In this document: one piece after another, positions 44,375 through 55,200 of the stretch
How positions within the stretch are numbered: the first letter of the stretch is position 1
How the letters are laid out: each line of letters begins with the position of its first letter
Source: Acidimicrobiales bacterium
Lineage (GTDB): Bacteria; Actinomycetota; Acidimicrobiia; Acidimicrobiales; MedAcidi-G1
Direction: 5' to 3'
DNA: 63,375 nucleotides
Assembly: GCA_014239855.1 (NCBI GenBank)
Contig: JAAZXY010000009.1
Span: forward strand, 1-63,375
The notes under the pieces: generated by a model
The model's database searches: none
Seen by the model: only the letters and a program-made list of their open reading frames with translations
What the model was told of the DNA's origin: nothing
Made by a program: the position numbers and the translations under genes

Positions 44375-46299
44375 CGACCGCAGCGACGTCCTACAGCGCA
44401 GCAGACATCACCGTTCTGGAGGGCCTCGAAGCCGTCCGGAAACGACCCGGTATGTACATCGGATCGACCGGTCCCACCGGCCTCCACCACCTGGTGTGGG
44501 AGGTGGTGGACAACTCGGTTGATGAGGCGATGGCCGGCCATTGTTCGACCATCGAGGTGACCCTCTGCGAGGACGGTTCGTGTGAAGTGTCCGATGACGG
44601 TCGGGGGATTCCCGTCGACGCTCATCACCAGTACGAGGACCTCACGGCGGCCGAGGTGGTGCTCACCGTGCTCCACGCAGGCGGAAAGTTCGGGGGCGAG
44701 GGCTACAAGGTCTCCGGCGGCCTCCACGGCGTGGGCATCTCGGTGGTCAACGCGTTGTCGTCCCGGGTCGAGGTGGAGATCGATCGTGACGGCAGCCGCC
44801 ACTACATGGACTTCGTGGAAGGCGGCCGGCTGGATACCCGTCTGAAGGTGAGCGGCGACTCGCCCGACGGGCGTACCGGCACCACGGTTCGTTTCTGGCC
44901 GGACGGATCGATCTTCGACGAGACCCGATTCCGCTTCCAGACCCTGTCCGAGCGCTTTCAGATGATGGCGTTCCTGAACCGGAACCTGCGGATCCGGTTG
45001 CGCGACGAACGACCCGACGAGAGCCACGACGACGTGGACTACCAGTACGAAGGCGGCATCCGGGACTTCGTGGCCCACGTCAACGCCTCCAAGGAGTCGT
45101 TGTTCGCCGAGGTCGGCTACATCGAGGGCTTCGAGGACGGCCAGGAGGTTGAGGTCGCCTTCCAGTGGAACACCGGCTTCAACTCCGACGGTCTCCATTC
45201 GTTTGCCAACGGCATCAACACCCTTGAGGGTGGGATGCACGAGGAGGGGTTCCGGAGTGCGTTGACCGCCGTGATGAACCGCTACGCCAAGAAGCGGAAC
45301 CTGCTCAAGGACAACGACGACAACCTCCAGGGCGAAGACATCCGCGAGGGTCTCACGGCCATCATCAGCGTCCGCCTGGCCGAGCCCCAGTTCGAGGGAC
45401 AGACCAAGTCCAAGCTGGGCAATGTCGAAATGCGGTCACTGGTGCAACGCACGACCAACGACCGCCTGGCCGACTGGATGGAGGAACACCCTCCGGAAGC
45501 CAAGGCCATCATCCAGAAGGCCATCAACGCCCAGCGGGCCCGGGTGGCCGCCCAGGACGCCCGCAAGTCGGCCCGTCGCAAGTCGGCGCTGGACGGCGCC
45601 GGCATGCCCGACAAGCTCAAGGACTGCGCCTCCAAGGACCCACGCGAATCCGAACTGTTCATCGTGGAGGGCGATTCGGCCGGCGGCTCGGCGGTCCAGG
45701 CCCGTGACCCCCGCACCATGGCCATCCTCCCCATCCGGGGAAAGATCCTGAACGTCGAACGGGCCCGCGCCGACCGGATGCTCAAGAACAACGAGATCCA
45801 GACGCTCATCCAGGCCATCGGCGGTGGGTTCGGCGACGACTTCGACGTCGGCCGCATCCGGTACCACAAGGTGATCCTGCTGTGTGACGCCGACGTGGAC
45901 GGCAGCCACATCCGGACGCTGCTGCTGACCTTCTTCTTCCGTCAGATGCGGCCGATGATGGAGGCCGGGCACGTCTACATCGCCCAGCCACCGCTCTACT
46001 CCACGGTGGTGGGGCGCGAGAAGGTCTACCTGAAGGACGACCACGCCAAGGACGCCTTCCTGGTCGAGAACCCCAACCACAAGCGGGAGTTCCAACGCCT
46101 CAAGGGCCTCGGCGAGATGGACTTCGACGAACTCAAGGAAACCACCATGGATCCGTCCCGACGGAGTCTCCTGCAGGTGTCCGTCGAGATGTTGGCCATT
46201 GCCGACGAGGTCTTCTCGACGCTCATGGGTGAGGACGTGGAGAGCCGAAAGCGGTTCATCCAGACCAACGCCCGAGACGTGCGGTTCCTGGACATCTGA
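44371..46299 (+). CDS. gyrB: DNA gyrase subunit B
   Basis: 642 residues from the ATG at 44371 with AAGGGGAG upstream. GHKL ATPase motifs (VVDNSVDEAMAG, DDGRGIPVD, GGLHGVGISVVNAL), transducer (LHSFANGINTLEGG), and TOPRIM (VEGDSAGGSA, LCDADVDGSHIRTLL) are intact, as is the C-terminal KGLGEMD. It supplies ATP-driven negative supercoiling with GyrA, whose ATG overlaps the stop (TGATG). Confidence 0.98.
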   Translation: MTTAATSYSAADITVLEGLEAVRKRPGMYIGSTGPTGLHHLVWEVVDNSVDEAMAGHCSTIEVTLCEDGSCEVSDDGRGIPVDAHHQYEDLTAAEVVLTVLHAGGKFGGEGYKVSGGLHGVGISVVNALSSRVEVEIDRDGSRHYMDFVEGGRLDTRLKVSGDSPDGRTGTTVRFWPDGSIFDETRFRFQTLSERFQMMAFLNRNLRIRLRDERPDESHDDVDYQYEGGIRDFVAHVNASKESLFAEVGYIEGFEDGQEVEVAFQWNTGFNSDGLHSFANGINTLEGGMHEEGFRSALTAVMNRYAKKRNLLKDNDDNLQGEDIREGLTAIISVRLAEPQFEGQTKSKLGNVEMRSLVQRTTNDRLADWMEEHPPEAKAIIQKAINAQRARVAAQDARKSARRKSALDGAGMPDKLKDCASKDPRESELFIVEGDSAGGSAVQARDPRTMAILPIRGKILNVERARADRMLKNNEIQTLIQAIGGGFGDDFDVGRIRYHKVILLCDADVDGSHIRTLLLTFFFRQMRPMMEAGHVYIAQPPLYSTVVGREKVYLKDDHAKDAFLVENPNHKREFQRLKGLGEMDFDELKETTMDPSRRSLLQVSVEMLAIADEVFSTLMGEDVESRKRFIQTNARDVRFLDI

Positions 46300-48788
46300 T
46301 GGCCGACGAGATCGATACCCAGACCCCGCCGGCCGACGACGGTCCGATGCTGGGGTTCATCCAACCCATCGAGATCCAGGAGGAGATGGAGCAGTCCTTC
46401 CTGGACTACGCCATGTCGGTCATCGTGGCTCGGGCCCTTCCCGACGCCCGCGATGGCCTCAAGCCGGTGCACCGGCGGATCCTCTGGGGCATGTACGACC
46501 TCGGCGCCCGACCCGACCGCCCGACGATGAAGTGCGCACGGGTCACCGGCGAGGTCATGGGCAAGTACCACCCGCACGGTGACCTGGCCATCTACGACGC
46601 GCTGGTCCGGATGGGTCAGAATTTCAGCCTGCGCCATCCGGTCGTCCATCCCAAGGGCAACTTCGGCTACTCGCCGGACGACGCGGCGGCCGCGGCCCGA
46701 TACACCGAATGCCGTCTCGACCCGATCGCCCTCGACCTCCTGGCGGGGATCGACGAGAACACCGTCGACTTCACCGAGAACTACTCGGGCGAGTTCACCG
46801 AACCGGTCGTGCTTCCGGCCCGCTTCCCCAACCTGCTGGTCAACGGCAGCCAGGGCATCGCGGTGGGCATGGCCACCAACATCCCGACCCACAATCTGGG
46901 CGAGGTCATCGACGCCACGATCCACCTCATCGACCATCCGGACGCCACGCCGGACGACCTGATGGAACATCTTCCCGCCCCGGACTTCCCGACCGGTGCC
47001 CTGATCCTGGGACGGTCGGGCATCCGTGAGGCCTACCGGACCGGTCGGGGACAGGTACGGATGCGGGCCCGGACCGACATCGAGGAAGGCCCGCGGTCCA
47101 GTCGGATCGTGGTCACCGAGCTGCCGTACCAGGCCAGTCCCAACCTGATCATGTCCAAGATCCGTGATCTGGTGGACGCCCGCGAGATCGAGGGCATCGC
47201 CGACATCAACGACGAGTCGGCCCAGGGCAAGACCCGGATAGTGATCTCGCTGAAGCGTGACGCCCCGGCGCTGGTCATCCTGAACAACCTGTTCAAGCGG
47301 ACACCGCTGCAGACCACGTTCTCGGTGAACACCGTGGCCCTGGTCGACGAGGTGCCCCGCACCCTGAATCTGCGTGAACTGCTGGTGGCCTACGTCGATC
47401 ACCAGGTCGAGGTGGTGCGCCGGCGCAGTGAGTTCCGGTTGGCCAAGGCCCGCGACGAGGCGCACATCACCGAAGGCCTCCTCAAGGCACTGGACCTGAT
47501 CGACGACATCATCACCCTGATCAGGGGGTCGGCGGATCGGGCCACGGCCCGTGAAGGCCTGATGGGCGATGACCTGGGGTTCAGCGAGGTCCAGGCCAAC
47601 CACATCCTGGACATGCAACTGGCCCGCCTGACCCGCCTCGGACGGACCAACCTCGAAGAGCGGATGGTCGAACTGCGGGAGACGATCGCCGAGCTGGAGG
47701 CCATCCTCGGGGACGAGGAGCGCCTGCGTAGCGTCATCAAGGACGAGTTGGGCGAGGTACGGGCCAGGCACGCCACCCCACGACGCAGCGAGATGATCCA
47801 CGATCCGGGGGAACTGGACATCGAGGACCTGATCGACGACGAGGAGATGGTGTTCGCCATGAGCACCTCGGGCTACGTCAAGACCATGTCGACCGGTGAG
47901 TTCCGGACCCAGGGGCGCGGCGGAAAGGGCGTGACCGGCGCGAAGCTCAAGGACGAGGACGCGGTGGCCCACCTCATCCACACCACCGCCCACGCCTATC
48001 TGTTGTTCTTCTCCACCCGGGGAAGGGTGTACCGGCTGAAGGCCCACGAGATTCCGTCGGCTGGTCGGACGGCCCGCGGCACGTCGATCGTGAACCTTCT
48101 GCCGCTGCAGCCCGATGAGCGGATTCAGGCCGTCATCGACACCCGGGACTACGAGTCGAACCGTTTCCTGTTCTTCGCCACCAGGAGCGGACGGGTGAAG
48201 AAGACCCTGTTCACGGCCTATGACTCCTCCTTGAAGGCCGGACTGATCGCCGTGCGGCTCAACGACGGTGACGAGTTGGTGGCCGTGGTTCCCACCAACG
48301 GTGACGACGACCTGTTCCTGGTCTCGAGTTCCGGCCAGACCCTGCGGATCGCCGAGGATCACGTACGCCCCATGGGACGTACCGCCGCGGGAGTCCGGGG
48401 GATGAAGTTCCGGGGCGATGACGTCCTGGTGTCGTGCTGCGTGGCCCGTACCGACGCGACGATCCTCCACCTGACCACCGAGGGCTACGGCAAGCGGACC
48501 GAGCTGGATGAGTTCACGGCCAAGGGTCGGGGCGGTCTGGGCGTGCGGGGTATCCGGACGACCGACGATCGGGGACGGGTGGCCGGTGCGCTGGTGCTGA
48601 CCGAGGACGAGGACCTGTTCGCCATCACGACGGCCGGGATGATCATCCGGATGCCCGCCACCGATATCTCGATTCAGGGTCGGGATGCCACCGGGGTGAG
48701 GGTCATGTCCCCCGGCGATGGTCAGCAGGTCGCCGCGGTGTCGCCGGTTCCGGCTGGTGAACCCGATGAGGAACCCGAAGACGGCTGA
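46299..48788 (+). CDS. gyrA: DNA gyrase subunit A
   Basis: 829 residues. The active-site region ARYTECRL carries the catalytic Tyr (near residue 135). HPHGD is in the quinolone pocket, and the C-terminal pinwheel contains the GyrA box as QGRGGKG (near 537), confirming gyrase over topoisomerase IV. A 931-residue frame on the opposite strand is a codon-bias shadow. Confidence 0.98.
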   Translation: MADEIDTQTPPADDGPMLGFIQPIEIQEEMEQSFLDYAMSVIVARALPDARDGLKPVHRRILWGMYDLGARPDRPTMKCARVTGEVMGKYHPHGDLAIYDALVRMGQNFSLRHPVVHPKGNFGYSPDDAAAAARYTECRLDPIALDLLAGIDENTVDFTENYSGEFTEPVVLPARFPNLLVNGSQGIAVGMATNIPTHNLGEVIDATIHLIDHPDATPDDLMEHLPAPDFPTGALILGRSGIREAYRTGRGQVRMRARTDIEEGPRSSRIVVTELPYQASPNLIMSKIRDLVDAREIEGIADINDESAQGKTRIVISLKRDAPALVILNNLFKRTPLQTTFSVNTVALVDEVPRTLNLRELLVAYVDHQVEVVRRRSEFRLAKARDEAHITEGLLKALDLIDDIITLIRGSADRATAREGLMGDDLGFSEVQANHILDMQLARLTRLGRTNLEERMVELRETIAELEAILGDEERLRSVIKDELGEVRARHATPRRSEMIHDPGELDIEDLIDDEEMVFAMSTSGYVKTMSTGEFRTQGRGGKGVTGAKLKDEDAVAHLIHTTAHAYLLFFSTRGRVYRLKAHEIPSAGRTARGTSIVNLLPLQPDERIQAVIDTRDYESNRFLFFATRSGRVKKTLFTAYDSSLKAGLIAVRLNDGDELVAVVPTNGDDDLFLVSSSGQTLRIAEDHVRPMGRTAAGVRGMKFRGDDVLVSCCVARTDATILHLTTEGYGKRTELDEFTAKGRGGLGVRGIRTTDDRGRVAGALVLTEDEDLFAITTAGMIIRMPATDISIQGRDATGVRVMSPGDGQQVAAVSPVPAGEPDEEPEDG

Positions 48789-48874
48789 CCTTTTCGGTCG
48801 AGCGGTTCCCCAGAGGTCCAACTTCCCCCGAAGGACCGGTGCCCGATGGGCCCGGAAACGGGGAAGGGGACGTG

Positions 48875-49231
48875 ATGTCCGGACAGACGGGTCGTGGCGA
48901 CGATCGTGGGCAGTTGTTGCCCCTGGTCATCCCCCTCCTGTTGATGGCCGGGGCGATGGCCTGGCTGGTCGGCGAGGTGGCCGAGGTGGTGGTGGACCGG
49001 GCACGGTCCCGGACGGCGGCCGATGCTGCGGCGTTGATCGCCGCGGTTCGGCGGGTCGAGGGTCACGACACCGCCCGGCGGGCAGCGGCTGATCTGACCG
49101 AGGCGAACGGTGGCGTTCTCATGGGGTACCGGTCGGGCACTGATTGGGTGGAGGTGACGGTTCGGGTCGGTCGTGCCCGGGCGACGGCCCGGTCGAGAGC
49201 CCGCCCGGTCGTACCGGGATCAGAGCCGTAG
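48875..49231 (+). CDS. TadE/TadG-like single-helix membrane protein
   Basis: 118 residues from the ATG at 48875 with GGAAGGGG upstream. RGQLLPLVIPLLLMAGAMAWLVGEVAEVVVDRARSRTAADAAAL resembles the N-terminal helix of TadE/TadG or flp-pilus secretion-neighbourhood proteins (start RGQLLPLV and end TAADAAAL shown). No other pilus genes are nearby. Confidence 0.65.
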   Translation: MSGQTGRGDDRGQLLPLVIPLLLMAGAMAWLVGEVAEVVVDRARSRTAADAAALIAAVRRVEGHDTARRAAADLTEANGGVLMGYRSGTDWVEVTVRVGRARATARSRARPVVPGSEP

Positions 49232-49234
49232 ACT
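49229..49234 (+). promoter_or_regulatory. -10 box for the DUF3566 gene, leaderless layout
   Basis: TAGACT, 8 bases, then GTG at 49243; the box overlaps the stop of the preceding gene. Confidence 0.45.
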
Positions 49235-49242
49235 CCCGGCCC

Positions 49243-50049
49243 GTGGGCCCCGACGACATCGATGAATCCAGCGAGCCGCGCCCTGACGCGCTCAGCGAGG
49301 AGCCTCTGGCGGACGCCGTGGATGAGCCGGCCGACGATCTCGACGTGGAATCGTCCGAAGAGTCCGGTGATTCGGACGAACTGATCGACGACGAGCCGAC
49401 GGCACAACAGTCGTCAGCCGACCTGTTGGCCCAGATGGGCGGGGGTGTCGATGACGACGACCTCGGCGTGGCCCCGGTCTTCCGGAGGGAGCGTCCCCGG
49501 GTTCTGAAGGGCCGGGCCCGTCGTTCGGATTCGGGCCGTTCGGATTCGCGTCAGCCGGCCGCTGGTGAGCGTGACCTGGCGATCGAGGCGACGCGGGGCG
49601 AACCGAGCGGGGGTTACCGGGTCCGGCGGGTTCGTCGACTGGTCCGCCACGTCGAACCGTGGTCGGTGCTGAAGGTCTGCCTGGTGTTCTACCTGTGCAT
49701 CTGGGGTCTTCTGGTCATCGCCACCCGCATGCTGTGGAGTGCAGCCGATGAGGCGGGAACCATCGGCAAGGTCGAATCGTTCATTGAGGAACTGTTCGCG
49801 CTCGAGTCCTTCACCTTCGACTCGGCACAGATCTTCCGCATCTTCGTGCTGGGCGGTCTGGTCCTGGTGGTCGGTGGCATCGGCATCACCGTGGTCCTGG
49901 TGGTGCTCTTCAACCTGATCAGCGATCTGACCGGTGGTATCCGCTTCACCATGGTGGAGGAGGAGACGGCGGTCCGACAGCGACGGTTGCGTCGAGGTGA
50001 CGTGGTCGTCGAGACCCCCGGGACCGGCACCGGTCACCCACCGGACTAG
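49243..50049 (+). CDS. DUF3566 membrane protein
   Basis: 268 residues from the GTG at 49243. An acidic, disordered head of about 120 residues precedes VRRLVRHVEPWSVLKVCLVF, two transmembrane helices and LFNLISDLTGGIRFTMVEEE, the DUF3566 core. In actinobacteria this gene regularly sits between gyrA and tRNA-Ile; Rv0007 is the mycobacterial counterpart. Function unknown, perhaps in envelope or division. Confidence 0.88.
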   Translation: MGPDDIDESSEPRPDALSEEPLADAVDEPADDLDVESSEESGDSDELIDDEPTAQQSSADLLAQMGGGVDDDDLGVAPVFRRERPRVLKGRARRSDSGRSDSRQPAAGERDLAIEATRGEPSGGYRVRRVRRLVRHVEPWSVLKVCLVFYLCIWGLLVIATRMLWSAADEAGTIGKVESFIEELFALESFTFDSAQIFRIFVLGGLVLVVGGIGITVVLVVLFNLISDLTGGIRFTMVEEETAVRQRRLRRGDVVVETPGTGTGHPPD

Positions 50050-50113
50050 GGCCGGGAGAGTGCCGGGAGAGTAGTCACGCCTTCGCCGGGGCCGATACCG
50101 TTCCGGGGTCTGC

Positions 50114-50187
<74 letters not shown>

Positions 50188-50192
50188 CGTCC

Positions 50193-50330
50193 ATGCAGGT
50201 CATCCGACGAGCCCTCGCCGCGGTGAGCGTGGCGGCCGCAGTGGCCGCCGCCCTCCGCATCAACGGAGCGGACGGGATCGCGCGCCGTTCCGGTGGATGG
50301 CGACCCCTGGCCGGACCGAACCTCCGGTGA
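50193..50330 (+). CDS. Candidate 45-residue membrane-anchored small protein
   Basis: ATG at 50193 opens MQVIRRALAAVSVAAAVAAA and then a basic, Gly/Trp/Pro-containing tail (SGGWRPLAGPNLR). It has one hydrophobic N-terminal helix. The TGA overlaps the next gene's ATG (TGATG), supporting real translation and coupling. No family recognised. Confidence 0.5.
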   Translation: MQVIRRALAAVSVAAAVAAALRINGADGIARRSGGWRPLAGPNLR

Positions 50331-51346
50331 TGAGCACTGTCGCCGTACTGGGGGCCGGAGCCGTCGGAGCACGGGTGGCCCGCCAGCTCCTGACCTCCGA
50401 CGTCGTGGAGCAGGTCGTGCTGCGTGACATCTCCGCCGAACGGCTGGCTCGGGCCTCACGGGCCCTCGGAAACCGATGTCGGGTGGAACACCATCCGTTC
50501 CCGGGCGCGCTGGAGGCTGATCTGGTGGTGGTGGCGACCCCGCGGGGGACCCATCTCGAAGCGGTGAACGAGACCATTGCCGCCCGTCGGCCCGCGGTGC
50601 TGGTCGGTGACGGCCTGGCCGAGACGATTGCCGTGCTGCGGCGTTCAGGAGACGCGGCCCGTGCCGGTGTGCCGATCGCCGTGGGCAGCGGGTTCGGGCC
50701 CGGAATGTCCTGTGTCCTGGCGGCCCACGGAGCCTCGTGGTTCGACGAGGTGGACGAGGTGCACGTGGCCAAGGCGGGCACCGGCGGTCCGGCGTGCGCC
50801 CTGGTCCACCATCGGGCACTCAGTCGCCGTTCCTACGACTGGCGGGTGGACGATGGTTCCCGAACCGGTGACTGGGTCCGCCGGGCCGGCGGTTCGGGAC
50901 GGGAACTGGCGTGGTTTCCTGATCCGGTGGGACCGAGGGACTGTTATCGGGCGGCCCTACCCGACCCGGTGCTGCTGCATCACGCGCTGCCGACGGTCGG
51001 AAGGATCACCGCCCGGGTGGCGGCCACCCGTCGGGATCGGCTCACCGCGCCACTGCCCATGCTCTCGCCTCCCCATGTGGAAGGCGGAACGGGGGCCGTC
51101 CGGGTCGAGGTGCGGGGCCGACGGGGTGAAGCCAGTGACGTCGTGGTGCTCGGGGCCACCGAGCGGCCCGCGGTGGCTGCTGCCGCGGTGGCGGCCACGA
51201 CGGTGGAGTGGTTGCTGGCCGGCCGCCATCGGGTGGCCGGAATGGCCGGGCTGGCCGAGATGGTCGAACCGGTGGCCTTCCTGTCCGATCTGGCGGCGAG
51301 AGGTCTGGAAGCCTCGATCTTCGAGGGGGAGCGGTCCCTCTCCTGA
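50330..51346 (+). CDS. NAD(P)-binding saccharopine-dehydrogenase-like oxidoreductase
   Basis: 338 residues from the ATG at 50330. A Rossmann fold opens with VAVLGAGAVGARVARQLL (GxGxxG), then ADLVVVATPRGTHLEAV and VGSGFGPGMSC, as in the saccharopine dehydrogenase/homospermidine-synthase NADP domain. The C-terminal part is mixed alpha/beta and not diagnostic. Substrate unknown. Coupled to the small ORF before it. Confidence 0.7.
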   Translation: MSTVAVLGAGAVGARVARQLLTSDVVEQVVLRDISAERLARASRALGNRCRVEHHPFPGALEADLVVVATPRGTHLEAVNETIAARRPAVLVGDGLAETIAVLRRSGDAARAGVPIAVGSGFGPGMSCVLAAHGASWFDEVDEVHVAKAGTGGPACALVHHRALSRRSYDWRVDDGSRTGDWVRRAGGSGRELAWFPDPVGPRDCYRAALPDPVLLHHALPTVGRITARVAATRRDRLTAPLPMLSPPHVEGGTGAVRVEVRGRRGEASDVVVLGATERPAVAAAAVAATTVEWLLAGRHRVAGMAGLAEMVEPVAFLSDLAARGLEASIFEGERSLS

Positions 51347-51368
51347 GTCCTGTTCCGGGAACGGGCCC

Positions 51369-52163
51369 TCAGCGGCCGACCAGTTCGAGAATCTGGGGAG
51401 CAAGCGCCGGATTGGTGGCCAGGGCGTCCCCACCCTCGGCGGTCACGGAACCGGACAGATCAGTGAAGACACCGCCGGCCTCCGGGAGGATGGTCAGCAT
51501 CGGGGCGACGTCCCACCGGCTCACGATCGGATCCACCATGGCGTGGGCACGACCGGTGGCCACCAGGACGTAGCCGTAGGCATCGCCCCAGGTACGGATC
51601 ACCGCGTCACGTCCGACGAACTCGTCGAGCGCGGCAGCTGACGGCCAGTAGTCGACACCGCTGGTCACGATGCAGGCGCCGTGCAGGTCCGTCCGGTCCG
51701 ATACCCGGGTCGGTTCGCCGTTCACGAAGCAGCCGAGGCCTCGGCCGGCCCAGACGCACTCGTCCAGTGCGGGAATGTTGATGACCCCCACGGCCGGGCC
51801 GTGCTCGTCCTCGAGGGCCACGAGGTTGGCGTAGAGGGGCACGCCGTGCACGAACGACTGCGTGCCGTCGATGGGGTCGAGTATCCAGGTGCGGCCCGAG
51901 GTGCCGTCGGTGTCGGTCTCCTCTTCGCCGACCACGGCGTCCCCGGGGTGGGCGCTGTCGATGCGTTCACGCAGCAGGCGCTCGGCGCCCCGGTCGGCCG
52001 CGGTGACCGGCGTGCCGTCCTCCTTGCCTTCCACGGCGAGGTCGGGGCGACGGAACAATTCCAGGGTCAACGAACCGGCCTCGCGTGCGATGGCCACGGC
52101 GAAGTCGAGATCGGACTGCTGTGCGGGAGGGAGTGCGACAGGGGGAGCGGAGGCTGGCGGCAT
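51369..52163 (-). CDS. hisN: Inositol-monophosphatase-family enzyme, probably histidinol-phosphatase
   Basis: 264 residues. Metal-binding segments VVGEEETDTD and WILDPIDGTQSFVHG and the C-terminal SRWDVAPMLTILPEAGG define the family. The closing AP-M and the lack of lipid-linked context favour HisN (L-histidinol-phosphate to histidinol) over inositol-phosphatase, but this is not certain. Confidence 0.75.
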   Translation of the reverse strand: MPPASAPPVALPPAQQSDLDFAVAIAREAGSLTLELFRRPDLAVEGKEDGTPVTAADRGAERLLRERIDSAHPGDAVVGEEETDTDGTSGRTWILDPIDGTQSFVHGVPLYANLVALEDEHGPAVGVINIPALDECVWAGRGLGCFVNGEPTRVSDRTDLHGACIVTSGVDYWPSAAALDEFVGRDAVIRTWGDAYGYVLVATGRAHAMVDPIVSRWDVAPMLTILPEAGGVFTDLSGSVTAEGGDALATNPALAPQILELVGR

Positions 52164-52170
52164 GGTCGGG

Positions 52171-52176
52171 AGCCTA
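52171..52176 (-). promoter_or_regulatory. -10 box for hisN-like gene, leaderless layout
   Basis: TAGGCT on the minus strand, 7 bases, then the ATG at 52163. The divergent protease gene has instead a normal ribosome-binding site (GGGAGG). Confidence 0.5.
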
Positions 52177-52214
52177 GGGTCGGAGCCTTCGGGGACGAGC
52201 GGACGGGAGGCCCG

Positions 52215-55200
52215 GTGCGACGACGGTTCCTTCTCCACGCGATCGGGATCCTGCTGGCTGGTGGTCTGCTGGCCTACGGACCGGGTGCCGACCGGGCATC
52301 GGCCGACGTGGTTGGGACGGGCTACGTCGACGCCGACCTTGTGGACCTCCAGTGGGCCACCGATCACCTCGGATACGACACGCCGGCTGAACTCCAGCGG
52401 GCCGGGGTCACGGTGGTCAACTTCATCCTGTCGATTTCCGGGAAATCCAGCTCCGGGAATGCCGGCTCCGACAAGAGCGGTATCGAATGTGACCTCGGGT
52501 ATGTGGATCAACTGGATCCGCTCGGGCCGCACCGGTTCGCCACCTCGTGGTCCGGCTCCGAGTTGGCCACCCTGGATCGGGTCGCCTCCCACTACTGCAT
52601 CAGTCGGGAGCAGGCCCAGATGTTCGGCGCGACCATCCTGACCTTCTTCGCTGGTCTGGATGCCGGGGCGAACGGAACCGGGGCGGTCCGTCGGGCTGTC
52701 GCCGAGATCGCTCCACCGGATCCGACGGCATCGACCCTGCTCTCCGGGTCGGGATCCCGCACGGTGATGCTCGACGAGCCGCCTCCCGTCGACCACCGGG
52801 TGGTGGCCTACGAACACACCGGGACCGGATCCTTCCTGGTGACGGGCCTCGACGTGTCCGGTGGTGAGGTCGAGGTCCTGGTGGCTCGTGACGGGGTGGT
52901 GTCCGGCCGGGTCCTGGTCGAGACACCGGAAGCCATTGCCTCGGTGTCGGTGGTCGCCGACGGTGAGTGGTCGGTGGCCTTCGAGTCGGTGATGGCCAGC
53001 CCGGTCCTGGATCTCTCGTCGCCGGTCATCGGGCTCGGGGACACGGTGTTCCTGGTGCCGACCGGTCTGGGAGGTGTGGCGCCGCGGTATCGACACATCG
53101 GCGAAGGTTCGATGCGGGTCCGATCGACGGGGCCGGCTTTCACGTCGTCGGACGTCCTGGCCTCGGCCGAGGACTCCGTGGTGAGCCGGTTCCGGCTTCC
53201 TGTTGGCGGTCGCGTGCTGGAGGTCGAGGCAACGGGCGAATGGGCACTGGTCGACGGTGACCAACTTCCGCCGGGCCGGCCCGGCCGACCGCAGGCCGAG
53301 GCGGGTGACGGTCAGATCAGGTTCGACTGGGGCCCGGCGGCCCGCGGGGGCCTGTCGATCGACGGGTACGAGGTGGCCCATCGGGTGGTTCCGGGAGACG
53401 GAATGGTTGCCGACTGGACGACGGTTCGCGTTCCCGGATCGGTCAGGACCGAGACGATCGTCGGGCTGGCCAACGGTGTGGCCCACCAGGTCAGGGCGAG
53501 GGCGATCAACGGGGTCGGAGCGGGGCTCTGGACGGTGTCGGTGACCGCGGCGCCCATGGCCGAGGTGGTGACCGTTGACGTGGTCGGTCTGGAGGCCACG
53601 GCAGGTGACACCTCGGTGGTCCTGGCCTGGGAGGAGCCCGCGGGGATAGCCGTGGCCTCCTACACCGTGGTCCACTTCGATGAAGCCCATCTCGGTGTTC
53701 CAGGAGTCGGATCGACACTGCGGACCACCACCTCACGTGGGGCGGACCGCACCGGATTCCCGGAAGGCGAACCGCCATCGGTTCTGGCCCGACGATCCGT
53801 GCAGACGGTGATGTCGGGCCTTCGGGCTCCGATGATCGTCAACGGTGAGCTGGTGGCGATATCCGACCAACCCCACGTGGTGGGGCTGCTGGACCGTGTG
53901 GTGACGAACCCCTTCCGTGCCCACTACTGCGGAGGAACGCTCGTCGCCCCGAGGTGGGTGGTGACCGCCGCCCACTGTGTCGGAACCCGGTTGGCCTCCG
54001 AGATCGACGTGGTGGCGGGGTTCACCGATCTCGAGGACGTCACGAACGCTGACCGGATGGACGTGGCGGCCCTTCACGTCCATCCCGAGTACGGCGCTGA
54101 CCGGGTGGTGCACGACATCGCGTTGGTGGAGTTGGCCGTCGATGCGGTCGGTACTCCCATCCCCTGGCAGGTCGACGAGACCCTGCCCCTGGCCGGGACG
54201 TCGCTGACGGTGAGTGGATGGGGCGCCATACGGGCGGACGGATCCCTCTACGACACGGTTCTTCGTTCGTCGTCGGCCCGCGCGCTGGGAGGTCCGGCTG
54301 ATTCGGTCTGCGGGAGTTGGCGTGACTACGACCCCGATTCGGAACTCTGTCTCGGCTCGGCGTCCGGCGTGGGGGCCTGTTCGGGAGACAGTGGTGGACC
54401 GGTGGTCGCCGATCTGGGGATGACCCGCCTGGTCGGGGTGACGTCCTACGGGTTGTCGGGGTCATGTGCTGATCCGACGTACCCGAACGTGGCCAGCCGG
54501 GTGAGCGCCAAGGCGGCGTGGATCACCTCTCTGGTGGGTTCGCCGTGGCGCGAGACCAGCGGTCTGACCACGCCGACCCACGAGATCGACGGGTTGGTCA
54601 ACGGGCGGACCTACACCTTCCACGTGACGGCGGTCGACGCCATGGGTCGCAGCCTGAGTCCGATGCAGGTGGTGGCTACACCGGTGGGGCCGCCGGCAGC
54701 TCCCGATGACCTGACCGGGCGTGGAGGAGATTCCCGGGCCGTCCTGGGATGGACGGCGGGATTTGCACCGGACGATGCGCCGGTGACGGGCCATGTCGTG
54801 GAGTGGTCGGTTGACGGCACCACGTGGGAACGCTTCACCGCAGGGGTCACCGCTGATCTGGCAGCCACGGTCACCGGTCTGGTGAACGAGTCACAGGTGG
54901 AAATTCGGGTTCGTGCCGTGAACCGTCATGGCACCGGACCGGCCTCGGACCCGGTGACCGTGGTGATCGGACAACCCGACGCCCCCACGGGCCTGGTTGG
55001 TCAGGTGGGCGATGGTCGTCTGGATCTCTCGTGGTCGGCACCGGTCGACGACGGAGGATCGCCCATTGTCGACTACGTGGTTGAGACGGCGTCCGACACC
55101 GGGCCGTGGACCGAACTGGACGACGGCCTGTCCGCGGACCGCTACGCGGTGGTGAGTGATCTGGTCAACGGAAGACCACTCCGTGTGCGGGTATCGGCGG

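Noticed and set aside
46026-48821. 931-codon open frame antisense to gyrA
   Set aside because: It is entirely opposite gyrA and gyrB, has biased His/Gly/Asp composition and no domain; a codon-bias shadow.
48875-49231. Part of a full Tad/Flp pilus operon
   Set aside because: No ATPase, prepilin or other Tad genes are adjacent.
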